64,000 bases of DNA from Porites lobata (Eukaryota > Cnidaria > Anthozoa > Scleractinia > Poritidae): positions 2,321,501 to 2,385,500 of the forward strand of contig CALNXK010000034.1 in NCBI GenBank assembly GCA_942486035.1, read 5' to 3'. Of the stretch, positions 50,281 to 62,900 are shown in pieces. The notes below the pieces were generated by a model, which did no database searches, was not told where the DNA came from, and was given only the letters and a program-made list of their open reading frames with translations. A program made the translations under genes and the position numbers. Position 1 is the stretch's first letter. Each line of letters starts with the position of its first letter.

Positions 50281-52340
50281 TCATTCGTCGTCGTAGCGTT
50301 CCTTCTTGGCTGTGGGCTCTCCACAAGAAGAGGAAATATCACTTAAGGCTTGGCTATATTCTGTGAACTTTCGTTTTAGACAAGCGCACGTTTCGCCTGC
50401 TTTTTCTCTATCTTTTCTGAAGCTCTCCGTGATAGAAGCTTGATCATTCACTCTAGATTGTAGTGCAACTGATTCTTCTTGAAGCTGAGAAATGTTTCCC
50501 TCAATACTTTTGAGTTCTTCTAGTAATTCTTTTCTTCTTCGCCCTAAATTTTCCTTTTGAGTACAAACATTTTTCAATTCTGCTTGAAGTTGCTGGAGAG
50601 TAGAGCTCGCTTCTTTTTCTCTAGCCTGTTTCTCTGTCAATTCTCGCTGAGCCCTGCGGAGTTCAGCGCGATTTAGCTCCTTTTTGTCTTGAAGCCGCGC
50701 TACTAGCATACTGGCTACGTCACTTTCCTCTCGAATGATCTTTGCTAGAGAGCTGCTCGAGCCATCTTCACGTGCTAATGAGGATTCATCTTGTTCGGAG
50801 CACGTGTCTTGTTCCTGTGATGCTATGTTTCCAATAGAGGATTCTGGGACATCAACACCTTCACTGTCCAGTGGCAACACAGATTCGGAAAACTGAGAAT
50901 TCTCGTCCAATGTGTTTGAACTGTAAGGCACATTTACTTCCAAGCTATCAATGGCGCAATTTACCACGCATGGCACATCAACAACGTTATGATCTTCATC
51001 ATCTGTTTCGTCCTCCTGAAGGTTTATTAAAACGCTATTTTCGACAGTCACAGAAACACAACTATTCTGTGTCAACGCACTTGTTGAGACGCTCTGTTGA
51101 GAATCATTTTTGACGTTAGAATGGCTGCAATTTACGATCTCACTAGAAGAAATAGTTGGAGAAATGCAAGAGACTGGAGTGTTTTCAAGAAGAGATGGAG
51201 AATGACCCATTTCATCCTGCGAACAATTGTCATCAGAAGAAAGTATACCCTGTGACGGACTCTGACGATAGAATCCTTCTCTAGGGAGAAAACTAGTTAA
51301 GCGCAGACTATAACCCTTATATACATCATCCGCCTTATCCAGCTGGCCGCGTGCTGTAGTATCGTTGTGATTAGAGTTTTTGGCAGGTAGAACTGTGGTA
51401 GCAGTGTAGGACGCCTCCTCTACATTGTCCTGGGTATAGAGCTGGTATAAATCAGGGTATTTCCGTGCTAGTTGCTCCACACCGAGCCCTGCAGAGTCCA
51501 GGATTACTTTCTCAACAAGGTCGGCCTTCCGATCTCGAGCAACATCAAGCGGGGTTTGACTTTCGCCGTTTTTCGTAAACTTGTAAAGAATTTCGTGATA
51601 ATCCGACAAAAGATATCTCACAGTCTTGACGGAGACGTTGCTACGCGAGAGTATATGAAGAATAGAATCGCCACGGTCATTCTGTAGATTAATTGCTTTC
51701 TTCAGTGCATCTCTAGGTAATTTTTCCATTGTCTGCAAACTAGAGAGGCGTTCAAGCAAAATTTTCATACAGTTCTCATAGTACTCTAACTCACTGTTAA
51801 TGGACCCTTGTTGGGTTATGCATAGCGCACAAATATGAAAAGCGGAGTTGCCTTGTACTTTGTCTCTTATAAACAGACCATGAGGGTCTTGTTCAGTGAG
51901 CGTATACAACACCAAACTGAACTGGTTGGAAATGAATTCCACCGACCGAGGGGTCGCATCGCGGCTTCTAACAAGATGTAGCAATCTCACAGCTCGGTGC
52001 AAACCTGTTTCGCCGGTTCGCTCAGCCACGACAAATGCCTTGAACTTCATCTTTGTAAGAAGCCAGCTTAAAGCCTGAGTTCTGCCTAACACACACGCCC
52101 ACTGTACCAAAGGAAAGCGGAATTCCGCAAGGGCATCTGGGACATTGCTCTGCGCATTCCATCCCGTTTGCAGATGAGAGTAAAGTGCGACTTTTAGGGC
52201 CCCTAAGTCTGGCGGATTCCTGCAGGCATCGGCAATCCCACTCAATGCAATGATCATTTCGTTGTGTTTTACTGAGCAGTTGTTGGGACAAAACACAGTA
52301 TGATCGGGTTTGATGCCGTTCACAGCCATTTCAACGCATC
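50281..52340 (-). CDS. Uncharacterised ankyrin-repeat plus coiled-coil protein (main exon)
   Basis: A long open frame of 682 codons runs from the ATG at 52329 (MAVNGIKPDHTVF) to TGA/TAA at 50281. A splice acceptor (TTTTTAG) directly precedes base 52340, so this is a terminal exon with more sequence upstream. Residues about 75-310 contain four divergent ankyrin-like repeats (for example GETGLHRAVRLL, GNSAFHICALC, RGDSILHILSR, GESQTPLDVAR). Residues about 320-535 are acidic, Ser/Asn-rich and probably disordered. Residues about 537-655 form a strong coiled coil (ELRRAQRELTEKQAREKE). No signal peptide or membrane segment is seen. The ankyrin plus C-terminal coiled-coil plan suggests a dimeric scaffold or a transcription cofactor, but I do not recognise the family. 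A 7.2-kb upstream exon at 59577-59697 would splice in frame. Confidence 0.75.
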
Positions 52341-54462
52341 CTAAAAACAAAATAACACTGAAATATGAATTCAGTTTGCAACAAATCTATCAAACCATAA
52401 ACATGAAAGCAGGATGGATTATAATCCCTACTATGATAACCTCAGAAGGTGAAACAATAGTATGATAATAATCAAGACTGGCTAGTCCTGGCCCAGATTA
52501 ACAAGATTAACTTGTTTCCCTCGGTAAAATGTGGGATGAAAATACATTTCAGAGCAGACTAAAAAACTACAAGTTTACCTCACTATCAAAAAATTTCGGA
52601 GTAAACACTATGTAATAATTTGCAAGCTACCACTAGCCTGAGTTCAGATGTCTCATACTTCTTTGTTACACACGAAATAAGCAATGTGTGCATGCAGGTT
52701 AGCTACCACAAATTACTCTTTGACAAAAGAGTTTTTTGTTTAGAACTCTGTTTTCTTCCATCAGATTTATTCCCTGTGATCTGAGCGAAAAGCTTAGTCC
52801 ATAACTTATAGTACATTCAAATAAAATTTCCTTTACAGTGCTTTCACAGAACCATCAAGAACCATGAAGACCAAACAAAGGGTTGGTAAAGTGGTGCCAA
52901 GCTTGAACTGCTTAGGAGACAAAATATTAATAATATCGTGAGAAAATACCCAATTTTAAACACTGTTCCAGAGAGCTCAAAACGTCATCCTTATGTGAGA
53001 GCCAAACAGTATTAAAATCTGTGCCCAATGTGCGACAAGAATGGGTAAAAAAAAACAAATTCATTGGCATGACCATCTCTGCTTATTCCTTTTTTTTTAT
53101 CTTATGTTTCACTTATAGAAATTAAGGCTCAAAATAGTTTCCGGAGAGTGGCCTGTCATGTTGATTGGCCAAACAGGTTTTAGCTTGGTCATGACTCATT
53201 TCTGACTCGTCGATTGTTGAAAAATAGCAAACAGCTAATAATATTGGTGTTCACAAAGCCACAGAAGGAGACTGTCTCATTAGTAGTCTCTGAATTTATA
53301 ACTGCAGGCAGCTATAATATTTTACGATAATTTTAACTGTTTTCATAAATTACAGAGTTATTTAATATGACTAAATTTATTGTTCCAGTTATTAATTTTA
53401 TTTGAAAGCCATGCACTTGACCAAATCAAAATGACCAGCCAACTGAAACTTTGTCAGAAAAATGGTCATCTTGGCCAGACATTGTCTGTTGACCGGCAGG
53501 TATTTCAAGCCCTGACATTTACAAAGTATTTATCAGTTATCTGAGAAACTTAAGCTGTCAATAGTGTATAAGAGAGAGTGAGTGTTGTTAAAGAATATTG
53601 GAATTATATTTGTGGGAGTTACGTTTATTTGGCTGTTTCTTTCTGTGATACTTTCCTGTATACCTTGGATCCACAAATATTCTGTTTGTGCAAGGTAACT
53701 AACCAAATTTTTGAATAAACAAATGTTTAAAGAAACTTGTACAGTAAAACATTTTGCAGATGTTTCACATTTATAATAAACATCTTGATCCTCCAAACTT
53801 TCCTATTACACTTCAGTTGCCAAAAAATAAGAATAATATTTGCCAAAAGCTTTACACTGGTTTCACTTCTTGTCTAATTTGCTGCGTTTGAGTTCGTTAC
53901 CTACATACTAGGCTCGCTGCCTATTGGCAAAGTCCAAAACTTGTATCTTTGCAGGGAAAGGCTTAAAAGAACGAGAAATATATTTAAATTTGTTTTTTCT
54001 AGTGGGATTAAGGGGCTGTTTTTAAAATGAATTCGACAACGACCAAAACCTGTTGTTACTGCCAAAAGAGTTCATGTAGTGGCATGAAATAACCAGTTTC
54101 AAGCCACTAAATTGCCAGGGAGAGGATTTAGCAAGAAAGGTAATCAGACCACTTCTCAGCCTGTAGTATTTGTAAATAACCGGTTATGGACAAAAAAGAC
54201 CCTTTGAAGGACAAAGAACACACGATAATAATAATCATTATTAATTTTCCTGATACCAGCAGTTCAGAAAGTCAATCCAGAGCTCAAAAATTTCTGGATA
54301 ATATATAGTTGCAACACGCGCAAATGCTGTTTAACTCAGAATGCTCATCAATGACGATTAATAAGTTACTTTTACATGAATCACTAAAACAGACTAAAGT
54401 CTAAATCTATTTCATGACAACTGAAAAGTGGAAGTGGATGGTAAATTTGATGAATTGTTGTG
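52341..54462. other. Region upstream of the ankyrin exon
   Basis: AT-rich sequence with no recognised gene or repeat. If the distal first exon at 59577 is real, this is part of a 7.2-kb intron. Confidence 0.5.
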
Positions 54463-54466
54463 TTAA

Positions 54467-56074
54467 GGTGGCTTGATACAGTTTTTCAGCGTCAACACCT
54501 CCCAAGTTTGAGCATAAACTACCTCACCATAAACAAAGATTTGGAAATATTGCCACCACAGTTGTATTAGATGAAGATGAAAATTTGTTATGATCAGGGT
54601 TGCAATGACATCGGAGTTGTCATAGCAACAAAATGATGCCATTACCTATTTTACTTGCAGCAGTATTTCTTGGCACTAGGAACTGTTCTTCCAAAATTGT
54701 TTACCGAAGCTTTTTCCTCCAATAGCTGCCTCGATGTTCATGAAGTTTAAGCAAAATCCGTGAGAGCATTATCAAGATATTTCGGGATGAAGTTTTAATG
54801 GTTAGAAATACAGTAAAAAAGGGACAATCTTGATGTTTGGCCGTTTTCTGTAGAAAACGAAGCACTTTTGACATGCAATTTTGCCTCATAGTAGTTTAGA
54901 TCTTTTTAAAAACACATGCAGTGAAAGATCTTGAAGACAGGTCCAGCCGATTGCTAGAATGAAGGATTTGATCAGTATGTATCGAGGTGCTGTTGTTAAC
55001 GGTTTTGTAAACATTTTGGTCTACTTAAACAAACTAGCAAATAATTTTTAAACCACTTGATAGATTTTTTTAAAAATTTGAGATTCTTGAGATTATCCAT
55101 CCTTTTATATGACCTTTAAGTTTCAGGATTATTGATGTATTGTAAGGCAGTAAAATAATAAGGGCTACAACTCGCTAATATTTTGCAGAAATTTTTTGTT
55201 TACAAGTGAAAGAATCTCAATATTTTTGGGTATTGTCTCCAAGTTTCATATTTTCGTGCACAACAATAGCTAGCAGATTTGCATATTTCAAATGCATTGT
55301 TAGTTACTGCTGTTCACGTGAAAATGAAACTTGGAAACAATACCTTGAATAATGAGAGGCTTTCACTTCTAAACACGAAACTTCCGATAAAAAATTACGA
55401 AATCGTAGTCCTTATTTTACTGCTCTACAATATATCAATAATCTTGAGACTCAAAGGTCTCCTAAAATGACGTTTATTCTCAAGAATCTCAATTTTTTTT
55501 AAAAAAATCTATCAAGCAGTTTAAAAATTTTTCACTAATTTGTTAAAGTAGACCAAATGTTTACAAAACTGCTAACAAGAGCACCTGCATACTAATCAAA
55601 TCCTTCTTTCTAGCCATTGGCTGGAGCTATCTCCATAATCATTCACACACATTCTTTAAAAGATTTAAACTACTATGAGGTGAAGTTGCATGTCAAAAAT
55701 ACTTCGTTTTCTACAGATAACGGCCAAACATCAAGATTGTCCATTTTTTACTGTATTTCTAACCATCAATAATGCTCTTACAGATTTCGCTTAAACTTCA
55801 CGAACATCGAGGCGGCTGATGGAGGAAAAAGCTCCCGTAAACGATTTTGGAAGAACAGTTCCCAATGCCGAGAAATACTGCTGCAAGTAAAATGGGTAAT
55901 GGCGTCATTTTGTTGCTATGAAAACTCCGATGTCATTACAACCCTGATCATAACAAATTTTCATCTTTATCTAATACAACTGTGGTGGCAATTTTTCCAA
56001 ATCTTTGTTCATGGCAACGTAGTTTATGCTCAAACTTGGGAGGTGTTAACCCTGACAAACTGTAACGAGCCACC
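54467..56074. mobile_element. 1.6-kb fold-back element with about 800-bp arms
   Basis: GGTGGCTTGATACAGTTTTTC at the left is the diverged complement of the right end CTGTAACGAGCCACC, and complementarity runs almost to the centre near 55270. Matching inner pairs include GATTTGGAAATATTGCCACC / GGTGGCAATTTTTCCAAATC and CATCAAGATTGT blocks. TTAA precedes the left end and TTAC follows the right, so a TTAA target with one change is likely. No transposase is encoded. Confidence 0.85.
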
Positions 56075-56726
56075 TTACTGCTTTAATACCACTACTGGCA
56101 AGTTTGAGTTTATGGTTGTGTTCATTTTGAAATATGAGCCCATGGTTTCTGTCGACTTCCCTGTTCTATCTCTTCTTAATTATCCAATCACATAGTATTT
56201 TCTTGTAGCCGTAACGAGGAAAAAGCAATTCAAATAGTGTGGTCAATCCATAATCCGACACTAGTATAAACCAAAATGGTAAATTGAAAGAAGTAGTCGG
56301 ACGTGTGTTATATATAAGGCACGTACGATTTAATACGGATGTGTATGCCAATAAAATCTATGAATGTCCGTATTTCGTTGCAAATAGAATCTCCATAAAT
56401 TACACAACAGCCGTAGGTGTTACCCACCTCATAATATGTTGTTTGTCCCGCGGTAATTATTGTCAAGAACAGGCACCATATTCGATATTTGTTCTGTTCG
56501 TCTGGGAAGACTGGAGCGAAAAAATAAGTGTTGTGTACATGACGCGCTTCTTGTTGACGTCCAATAACCGCTGATCGTGGTTAAGTGTATAGTTTCTTTC
56601 AGAGCCACGCTTTCCTCGGATTACAAGACACGCGTACAATCCAGATTGTTTCGATTTTCGTGCAACCGGAACAAAACTCTGAAAAATTATTGATCCATAC
56701 AGGATACAGTAGCTGTCTGTTACATA

Positions 56727-56822
56727 GTTAGCCTGCCGCGCAGGCTAGTTGCATAGTTTGCTACACAGCCGTTTTTAGGGAAAGTTGCGTGACGAAACTA
56801 AAAACGGCTGTGTTGCAGACTA
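56727..56822. mobile_element. Two minimal TA-ended hairpin elements
   Basis: TAGCCTGCCGCGCAGGCTA is flanked by GTTACATAG and GTTGCATAG (8 of 9 bases). Directly after it, TAGTTTGCTACACAGCC pairs with GGCTGTGTTGCAGACTA. These are the ends of the 12379 and 570 families respectively, reduced to almost nothing but ends. Confidence 0.65.
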
Positions 56823-57077
56823 CTGTAGCTGTTGCACTGATTTTCCTCGCAATTTGCCCATACATCAGTACATACATACATACACACTGACTTTATTCAA
56901 GATGTAAACAAGCTTATCTTGATTAAAAGACATCTTGAAAAGGGAGTTGAGAGTTTAGCCCCCCGGGGGTGGGGGATACGCCCTTATAAGGGTTTAATGA
57001 GAACGTGCGGCCAGCCAGGGTAAGTTTTTCGGGATTTTTGTCTTAAACAGGGTATCGATTTGATCATTTTTTTCAGT

Positions 57078-57197
57078 GCAAAACAGCACTACAGCATTGT
57101 TGCGACATTGTTTCGAATGGTTACAACATTGTTCCAACATTGCAAGGCTGTGTTGCGCTGAAAATCGTCGTTGCGAATCGTCCCGAGTAACATCACC
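57078..57197. mobile_element. TTAA-type MITE, left-truncated copy
   Basis: Blocks GTTGCGACATTGTTTCG, GGTTACAACATTGTTCCAAC and the end GTAACATCACC followed by TTAA match the intact copy at 57340-57500. The left end is missing. Confidence 0.75.
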
Positions 57198-57339
57198 TTA
57201 AAACGCGAAATTAGACATTTTCACGTCGTAGTCGTGCAAAAACGGGAAAGACATGTACAAAAAAGTGTGATGCATGTGCGAAGTTATTGTTTTGCTTATT
57301 AAACCTATTGTTGTTGCAGTCGGCGTCGTAGGATCTTAA

Positions 57340-57500
57340 GGTGATGTTGCACGGGACGATTCGCGACGACGATTTTTGGGGCAACACAGCGTTGCAATGC
57401 TGGAACAATGTTGTAACCAATCGAAACAATGTCGCAGCAATGTTGCAACGCTGTGTTGCGCTTAAAATCGTCGTTGCAATCGTCTCGTGTAACATCTCCT
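57340..57500. mobile_element. TTAA-flanked MITE, intact copy
   Basis: The ends GGTGATGTTGCACGGGACGA and the inverted right end (TCGTCTCGTGTAACATCTCC) are flanked by TTAA at 57336-57339 and 57501-57504. TTAA targets are typical of piggyBac and Kolobok superfamilies. Confidence 0.85.
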
Positions 57501-57504
57501 TTAA

Positions 57505-59576
57505 AAGTCCCTACTTTTGAGATATACGGCTGAGTTTGCAGTGAAACCACTCGCCTGCGGTTCGTGGTTCCTCTAGAGTTTTGACCATTTTGACGTCATT
57601 TCTATTGTCGATAAGAGTACAGACCATGGAAAATTGCTGTCGAATAGTTAATTTTACAATAACGTAACAGTGAAAGTTTTGACGTCTCTAGAGATTGGCA
57701 TCTCTGCACCTTTATTAAATCGGAGTCTCCTACGAGGGGGGAACTGTGGTGCTGGCTCGGTGGAGAGGAAAATAATTGACGGTCAGACATATCGCCATGA
57801 TTTTGCTGTTTATACTGTTTCCTTAATTTCAGTTAAAACACGGGTAGCGCCACCTGTTTTGGTGTCAGACCAAAGGGAATTAACGAGGTCAACGCTCGCA
57901 ATGACGTCACATCTGCTGTCTTCCTCGTGCTGAAAAGTTTCGCTTTCATTGATGCTCGCAAGGAAGTCATACATGTACCGGCGGAAAGCCCATTCTGCCG
58001 ATCAAGCCAGCGCGACCCCCTGCAAGGTCGGCCAGGGTTTGAGGAGAAAACGATCCAAATGCAAAACCACACCGACAAACCAATGAAGAGTTCCGGATAT
58101 TGTCTTAGACGTGATATAGTTCAGTGAAAATCTTGAAAATTTAGGCATTTGAGAAATCAGTTATTTTTATCTAATGGGTATAAGGAACTTTCGTTTAATA
58201 AATGCGTCTTCGAGTGTACGGTATACTACATTTCTGCCAGTGTTGGGTATTGAGAGAATATGATGCATTTTGGCTCATTTTTAGCAGGTAAGTCCCTTTT
58301 CCCCGCCAATTCCATCGTGGATGCCACTTATATTCGGTCAAGTGGTAGCCACTTACGTACTTTTTGTTCGACACGCATTGGAGGCCCGTCGAGCGGGGAG
58401 TGAATTAGATTAGATGAAGGAGGTGCAACTTGTTAGGCCAAAAAAATCGTTTATTTGATGGATAAGTTGAATGATTTGTTGACGAAAGCAGATTGATAAT
58501 AAAATTTAAAATCCTTTCCGCCAAAAAAAGATACCGTGGAATAAATATTTTTGCTTCAATACTGCCGGAACTTATACAGAGCAAATATTTAAAGATAGGC
58601 ATTGTTCTATAAATATATATGTATGTCGGCCTTATTTTCACTTGATTGGTTTGCTAGCAACTGATCGTGTCAGAAGAGTATTCAATAAATGAAATCTTTT
58701 AAACTCGTTAAAATTAGTTTAAACATACCGCCAATAGTAGCACAAACAATGGCCTGTTGGAAGATCACTTGCAGTGTGCAAAATCTTTTCTGACGTCACT
58801 GACACGTATATTTTGGGTCTTGGCAAACAACTTTACGTATAGAAAGCATCATGTGTAAAAACAATGCGTTGTTGCTTCCTGCTTTCTTTAGCCGTTCTTT
58901 TTTTGCTGAGTGCCAAAAGTGCAAACACAGTGAGTCAGCCTACATTCTTAGTAAAGTTTGATGTTCTTCAAAAGCATTTCAAGTGGTATGTTGCGCTCAA
59001 AGTTTCAGACTTACATAATTATGTATTTGTAATTAATATACCATTATGCAATCATGCACTGCCTCGTTAAGTGTACATTGATCTGATATATTTGCTGATT
59101 TAAATGTTTCATTTCTTCATTAGATTCAAAAGGAAGACTGAAACGATTGACAACACGCACGCGCAGTTGACGAGGCCAGATTAAGCAAAAGCGAGTCACA
59201 TAACGCCTCACGACTTAGAGACTTTACTAAGAAAACAGATTTAAAATCCCGCTTACCTCCTTTCTCCAGTCCATAGTCCTAAATGTTCACTGACAGTCTT
59301 TTAGTACAACCCGATACCCAAACTACTCTTAGAAAATTGTCGGCTTCCATGTCGTAATCGTTGCGTTTTTTCAGGTATTCTGATACAGGTGATGCTATGT
59401 AGTAACAGTATGGCGGCAGGGCGAGAACAGCATCACCAGCTCTTCCTAGATGTCCTTTCGCCTAAAATCTTAAGAGTGTAACAACTTTGTTCATTGCGAT
59501 TATTAAGCCGTCGAAGCCATACTTTAAGACGCAGTGAGTCACATTTCTCAGGACTTAATATCCATTGCGTTTTTAC
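57505..59576. other. Region left of the divergent promoter
   Basis: No recognised gene, exon or repeat family. Short open frames lack coding character. Confidence 0.45.
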
Positions 59577-59697
59577 GTCTTGTTTCTCTGAAATTTTCAT
59601 GTTTTCTGGTTGATGAAATATGATATTCCTTGCAAACCTCGCAGTGAAATCCACCAGCAAAGTAGTACACTTCTTTCCTATTTCCTCGATCGGCCAT
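59577..59697 (-). CDS. Possible first exon of the ankyrin/coiled-coil gene (zinc-knuckle-like)
   Basis: The minus-strand ATG at 59697 opens a 40-codon frame (MADRGNRKEVYYFAGGFHCE...) with a C-x2-C pair followed by two histidines (CEVC...YH...KH). A GTAAAA donor follows codon 40 plus one base. Joining it to the acceptor before 52340 keeps the frame through RCVEM into MAVNG, for a total of 726 residues. It lies 226 bp from, and divergent to, the RAG1-like gene. This is a hypothesis from splice-site and phase fit only; one junction in three would fit by chance. Confidence 0.35.
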
Positions 59698-59923
59698 GTT
59701 GATTTTCATTTGTTTTCTCCCTGGGTAGCCTGGCTTTCTAGCTTCCAGTCTCTTTTCAAATCTATTTACCCCCAAAAATAAATGGGGGAGCTGAGACCGG
59801 GCTTTTCGAAGGCGCGAAACCGCGGCGCGAAAATCAAAACAAAGGGTCAGAACTGAACACAGTCAACCGGAAATTTATCTGTATTGGCCGTTTGGTAAAC
59901 ACTCAAAGAATTTTATATTAGAA
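59698..59923. promoter_or_regulatory. Presumed promoter of the RAG1-like gene, possibly divergent
   Basis: This 226-bp stretch before the ATG at 59924 includes GGCGCGAAACCGCGGCGCGAAAA (GC-rich, E2F-like GCGCGAAA) and an ACCGGAAA ETS-type site. If the minus-strand exon at 59697 is real, the promoter is bidirectional. Confidence 0.4.
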
Positions 59924-62900
59924 ATGCCCGACAAAACTTTATTACTGGAGGAGGTGAATGTGCTCATAAATGGAACAGTTTCTTCACCACATATTGACTA
60001 CTACAAACATCTCGACTATGTCGTTAAACAAGCAATTGCTGGAGATCAAGTTGTCTATAGGATGGCTATCCGAAACAATATACTGTGGCAGTGGGAAAGT
60101 TTAAAGGACCCCGAGAAAAACTACATTGACTTGCTTAACGATATTATACCAGGAACTGTTGTAAGAATTAAAAGAGATTCGAAACGAGTAAAAGAACGCT
60201 TACGCGTTACCATCAGTCGTGTAACAGGAAGCATAAGGAAAAAAAACAGATCCGGCTCAGAAAAGCAGAGAAATGAAATTTTAAACGGCTGGACAAACCT
60301 CAGCATTTTGGCTGGTGACATAATGAATCCTGGTGAGATGGAAGAAGAAATAAAGAGACTTGAAGCAAAAGCCGCAGATTTAATGGAAAGGTTGCAGACG
60401 TGTAATGTTGCAGTTGAGGAATGGAGAAAGAAGTATGAAAATCTTGAAGGCGAAAAGAAAAAGGTTTTCGAGGAACTGACAGCGGAAATCCTCAACAGCC
60501 AGGACAAGAAGAAAATTTCTAATCTAGAAGCCGAAAACGAAGAAATAAAAAAATATATAAGAAAATTAGAGAAAGAGCAAAGGGATGACGTCAATGAAAT
60601 ACAAAAGTTCACTAAGGAAATGACAACACTCTCTAAACGACAGGCAACTCGGAGGGTAGAATCTCTCTCAAGCAGAGCTCAGAAAGCATTATGGTTTAGC
60701 AAACAGTATGGTTTGGAACTTGATGCTTTGTGCTTCAAAGACACAGAGGGAAACCAATATCCATTAAAGATTCCATCTTCCAATAGCACATCACCTGCCC
60801 CTCCCAATTCACCACAACAAACTCCTGGTTCTACCCCTTCTACCTCATCACAAACTCCTCCCTCTACCCCTTCTACCTCATCACAAACCCCTGGTCCTGC
60901 TCCATCCACACCACCGCAAGCCCCTGGTTCTCCCGCATCTACTCGTTCACAAGCCCCTGGTCTTATGACACCTACCCTGCAACAAGTCCCTGGTTCTACC
61001 CACTCCACCCCAACCGGAACCCCTGGTGCTGCCCCACCTACACCACCACAAACCCCAATTGGTGTGCCACCTGCCAATGGGTCATCTTGCCAAGCCACAG
61101 TGACTCCATTAAATGGGACACCACCATTGGGCAATCAGACCACAACACAATGCAAACGGGTGCAATACGATAGTTTGTCAGACAGTGAAAAGGAGAGAGT
61201 GGAAGCAGTACTGTTCCTTATGGATAAGTTTGCTGTAGGTGATCCATTTGTACATGAGTTGAGCATGCTGATAAATGGGATGCCAAGGTCATACCTTATT
61301 AAGCAGTGCCGAGACAACCTTAATAGCAGTTGCATTGTAAAGCCAACCAGTGGACCAGAGCCAGGTGCTCAAATTTCTTTCAAAGAATCCCTTATCAGCA
61401 AGCTGAACTCTCTTGTAAGTACATATCATTTGCTTCAAAAGAATGCTATTCATTTCTGTTTTTTTTCCTTGAAACAAGCATAAAATAATACAAAAATAAA
61501 TTGCAAACATTCCCTTAATTGACAGGCAGAAAAGGGGAAACTGTCTACTGACAAACCAGTCAGAGTAAAAATCAGTGGTGATGGAGCCCGCATGACAAGA
61601 TTGACCAACTTTGTCATACTCAGTTACAGTCTGCTTGATGATGATGATAATCTGTTTACTGCTAGAGGTAAGAAACCTTGTTTTAGCTGGTTTTTGCCAT
61701 GCAAACAGCACCTTTTTACTGTTTTTTTTTTGTGTCATATCCACACCACACTTCTTTTCTGTTATGTTATTATCTTCTATGATAAAAACTATTATAATAA
61801 TACTTTATACTCCATCATTTAGGTACCAACACTATTGCCATAATGAGTGGGTCTGAATGCTACGCATCCATCAAGGCAAATTTCAAAGATTCTTGGGATG
61901 AAATAAATAAAATGATAGCTGGTGGTAAAGTCTCAATAAACCATGGACAAGAAGTACCTGTTGAAATCTATCTTGGTGGGGACTACAAGGTTAGATGTGA
62001 AGCTGTTAGATGGAAGAAGAACTAAATACAGATTGCAGTTTTTAGCTACCCCTTTATCATAATATTTGATACTTATATTGCCCTTATTTTGAATAATCAA
62101 AAAAACATTACAGTTAGCATATTAAAAACTACCGACTAGCCTTAAACGTTAAAACCTAAAATCATAACATAATTTTAAAAAGTAAAAAGTTTAAGCATTA
62201 AATCTAACAGAAGGCCTCAGAAAATAAAAAAGTCGTGACTGGACACTTAAAAGTGTTACCATTCTCTTTTCAGGCAAATTACCAGAATAGCCATGCCTTG
62301 GTACCCATAGAAGGAGGTCACTCATTACTTCATTCTTAATTTGTTTTATTTCTTTAGTTTCTGTTGTTAGCTAGTGGCCGGTCAGCAGCAACCTCCAACT
62401 ATGCTTGTTTATGGTGCAAGATCCACAAAGATCAAAGGTAAAGTTACAGTAATTTTTGAATTAATTATCAAAACAAGTAATCATAAAGGTCAATACAAAG
62501 CAGAATTCTATTCCAAGTATAAAATACAACCCTGTTCATGCAAAGAAAAGAGGAGGAACTACCATTTCTTTTTCAGATGGGACATGTCCAAGCCAGGAGA
62601 CTTTTACAGCAAACCCCCCATGGCATTCACCTTGGCAGATGTAAAAAAACATGCTACTTCATCTGAGTTCTGCTGCATTAACCAGCCTCTCTTAAACATA
62701 CCTCTCCATCACATTGTCCTTGATGAGCTTCATCTCCTTCTTCGAATCACTGATGTTCTGCTAGCCAATCTAATTGAAGATGCCATGGAGTGGGATGACC
62801 GAGAAGATTTTTTAAAGAGGAGAGGGGAGACCAAAGGCGTTCACTTAAGAAATCTGACACAAGTGATAAACAGCTGTGGCGTAACATTTTCAGTGTGGGA

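Noticed and set aside
60121..61134. Long minus-strand open frames opposite the RAG1-like gene
   Set aside because: They are antisense shadows of the coiled-coil and T/P/S-repeat codons and have no splice logic or family signature.
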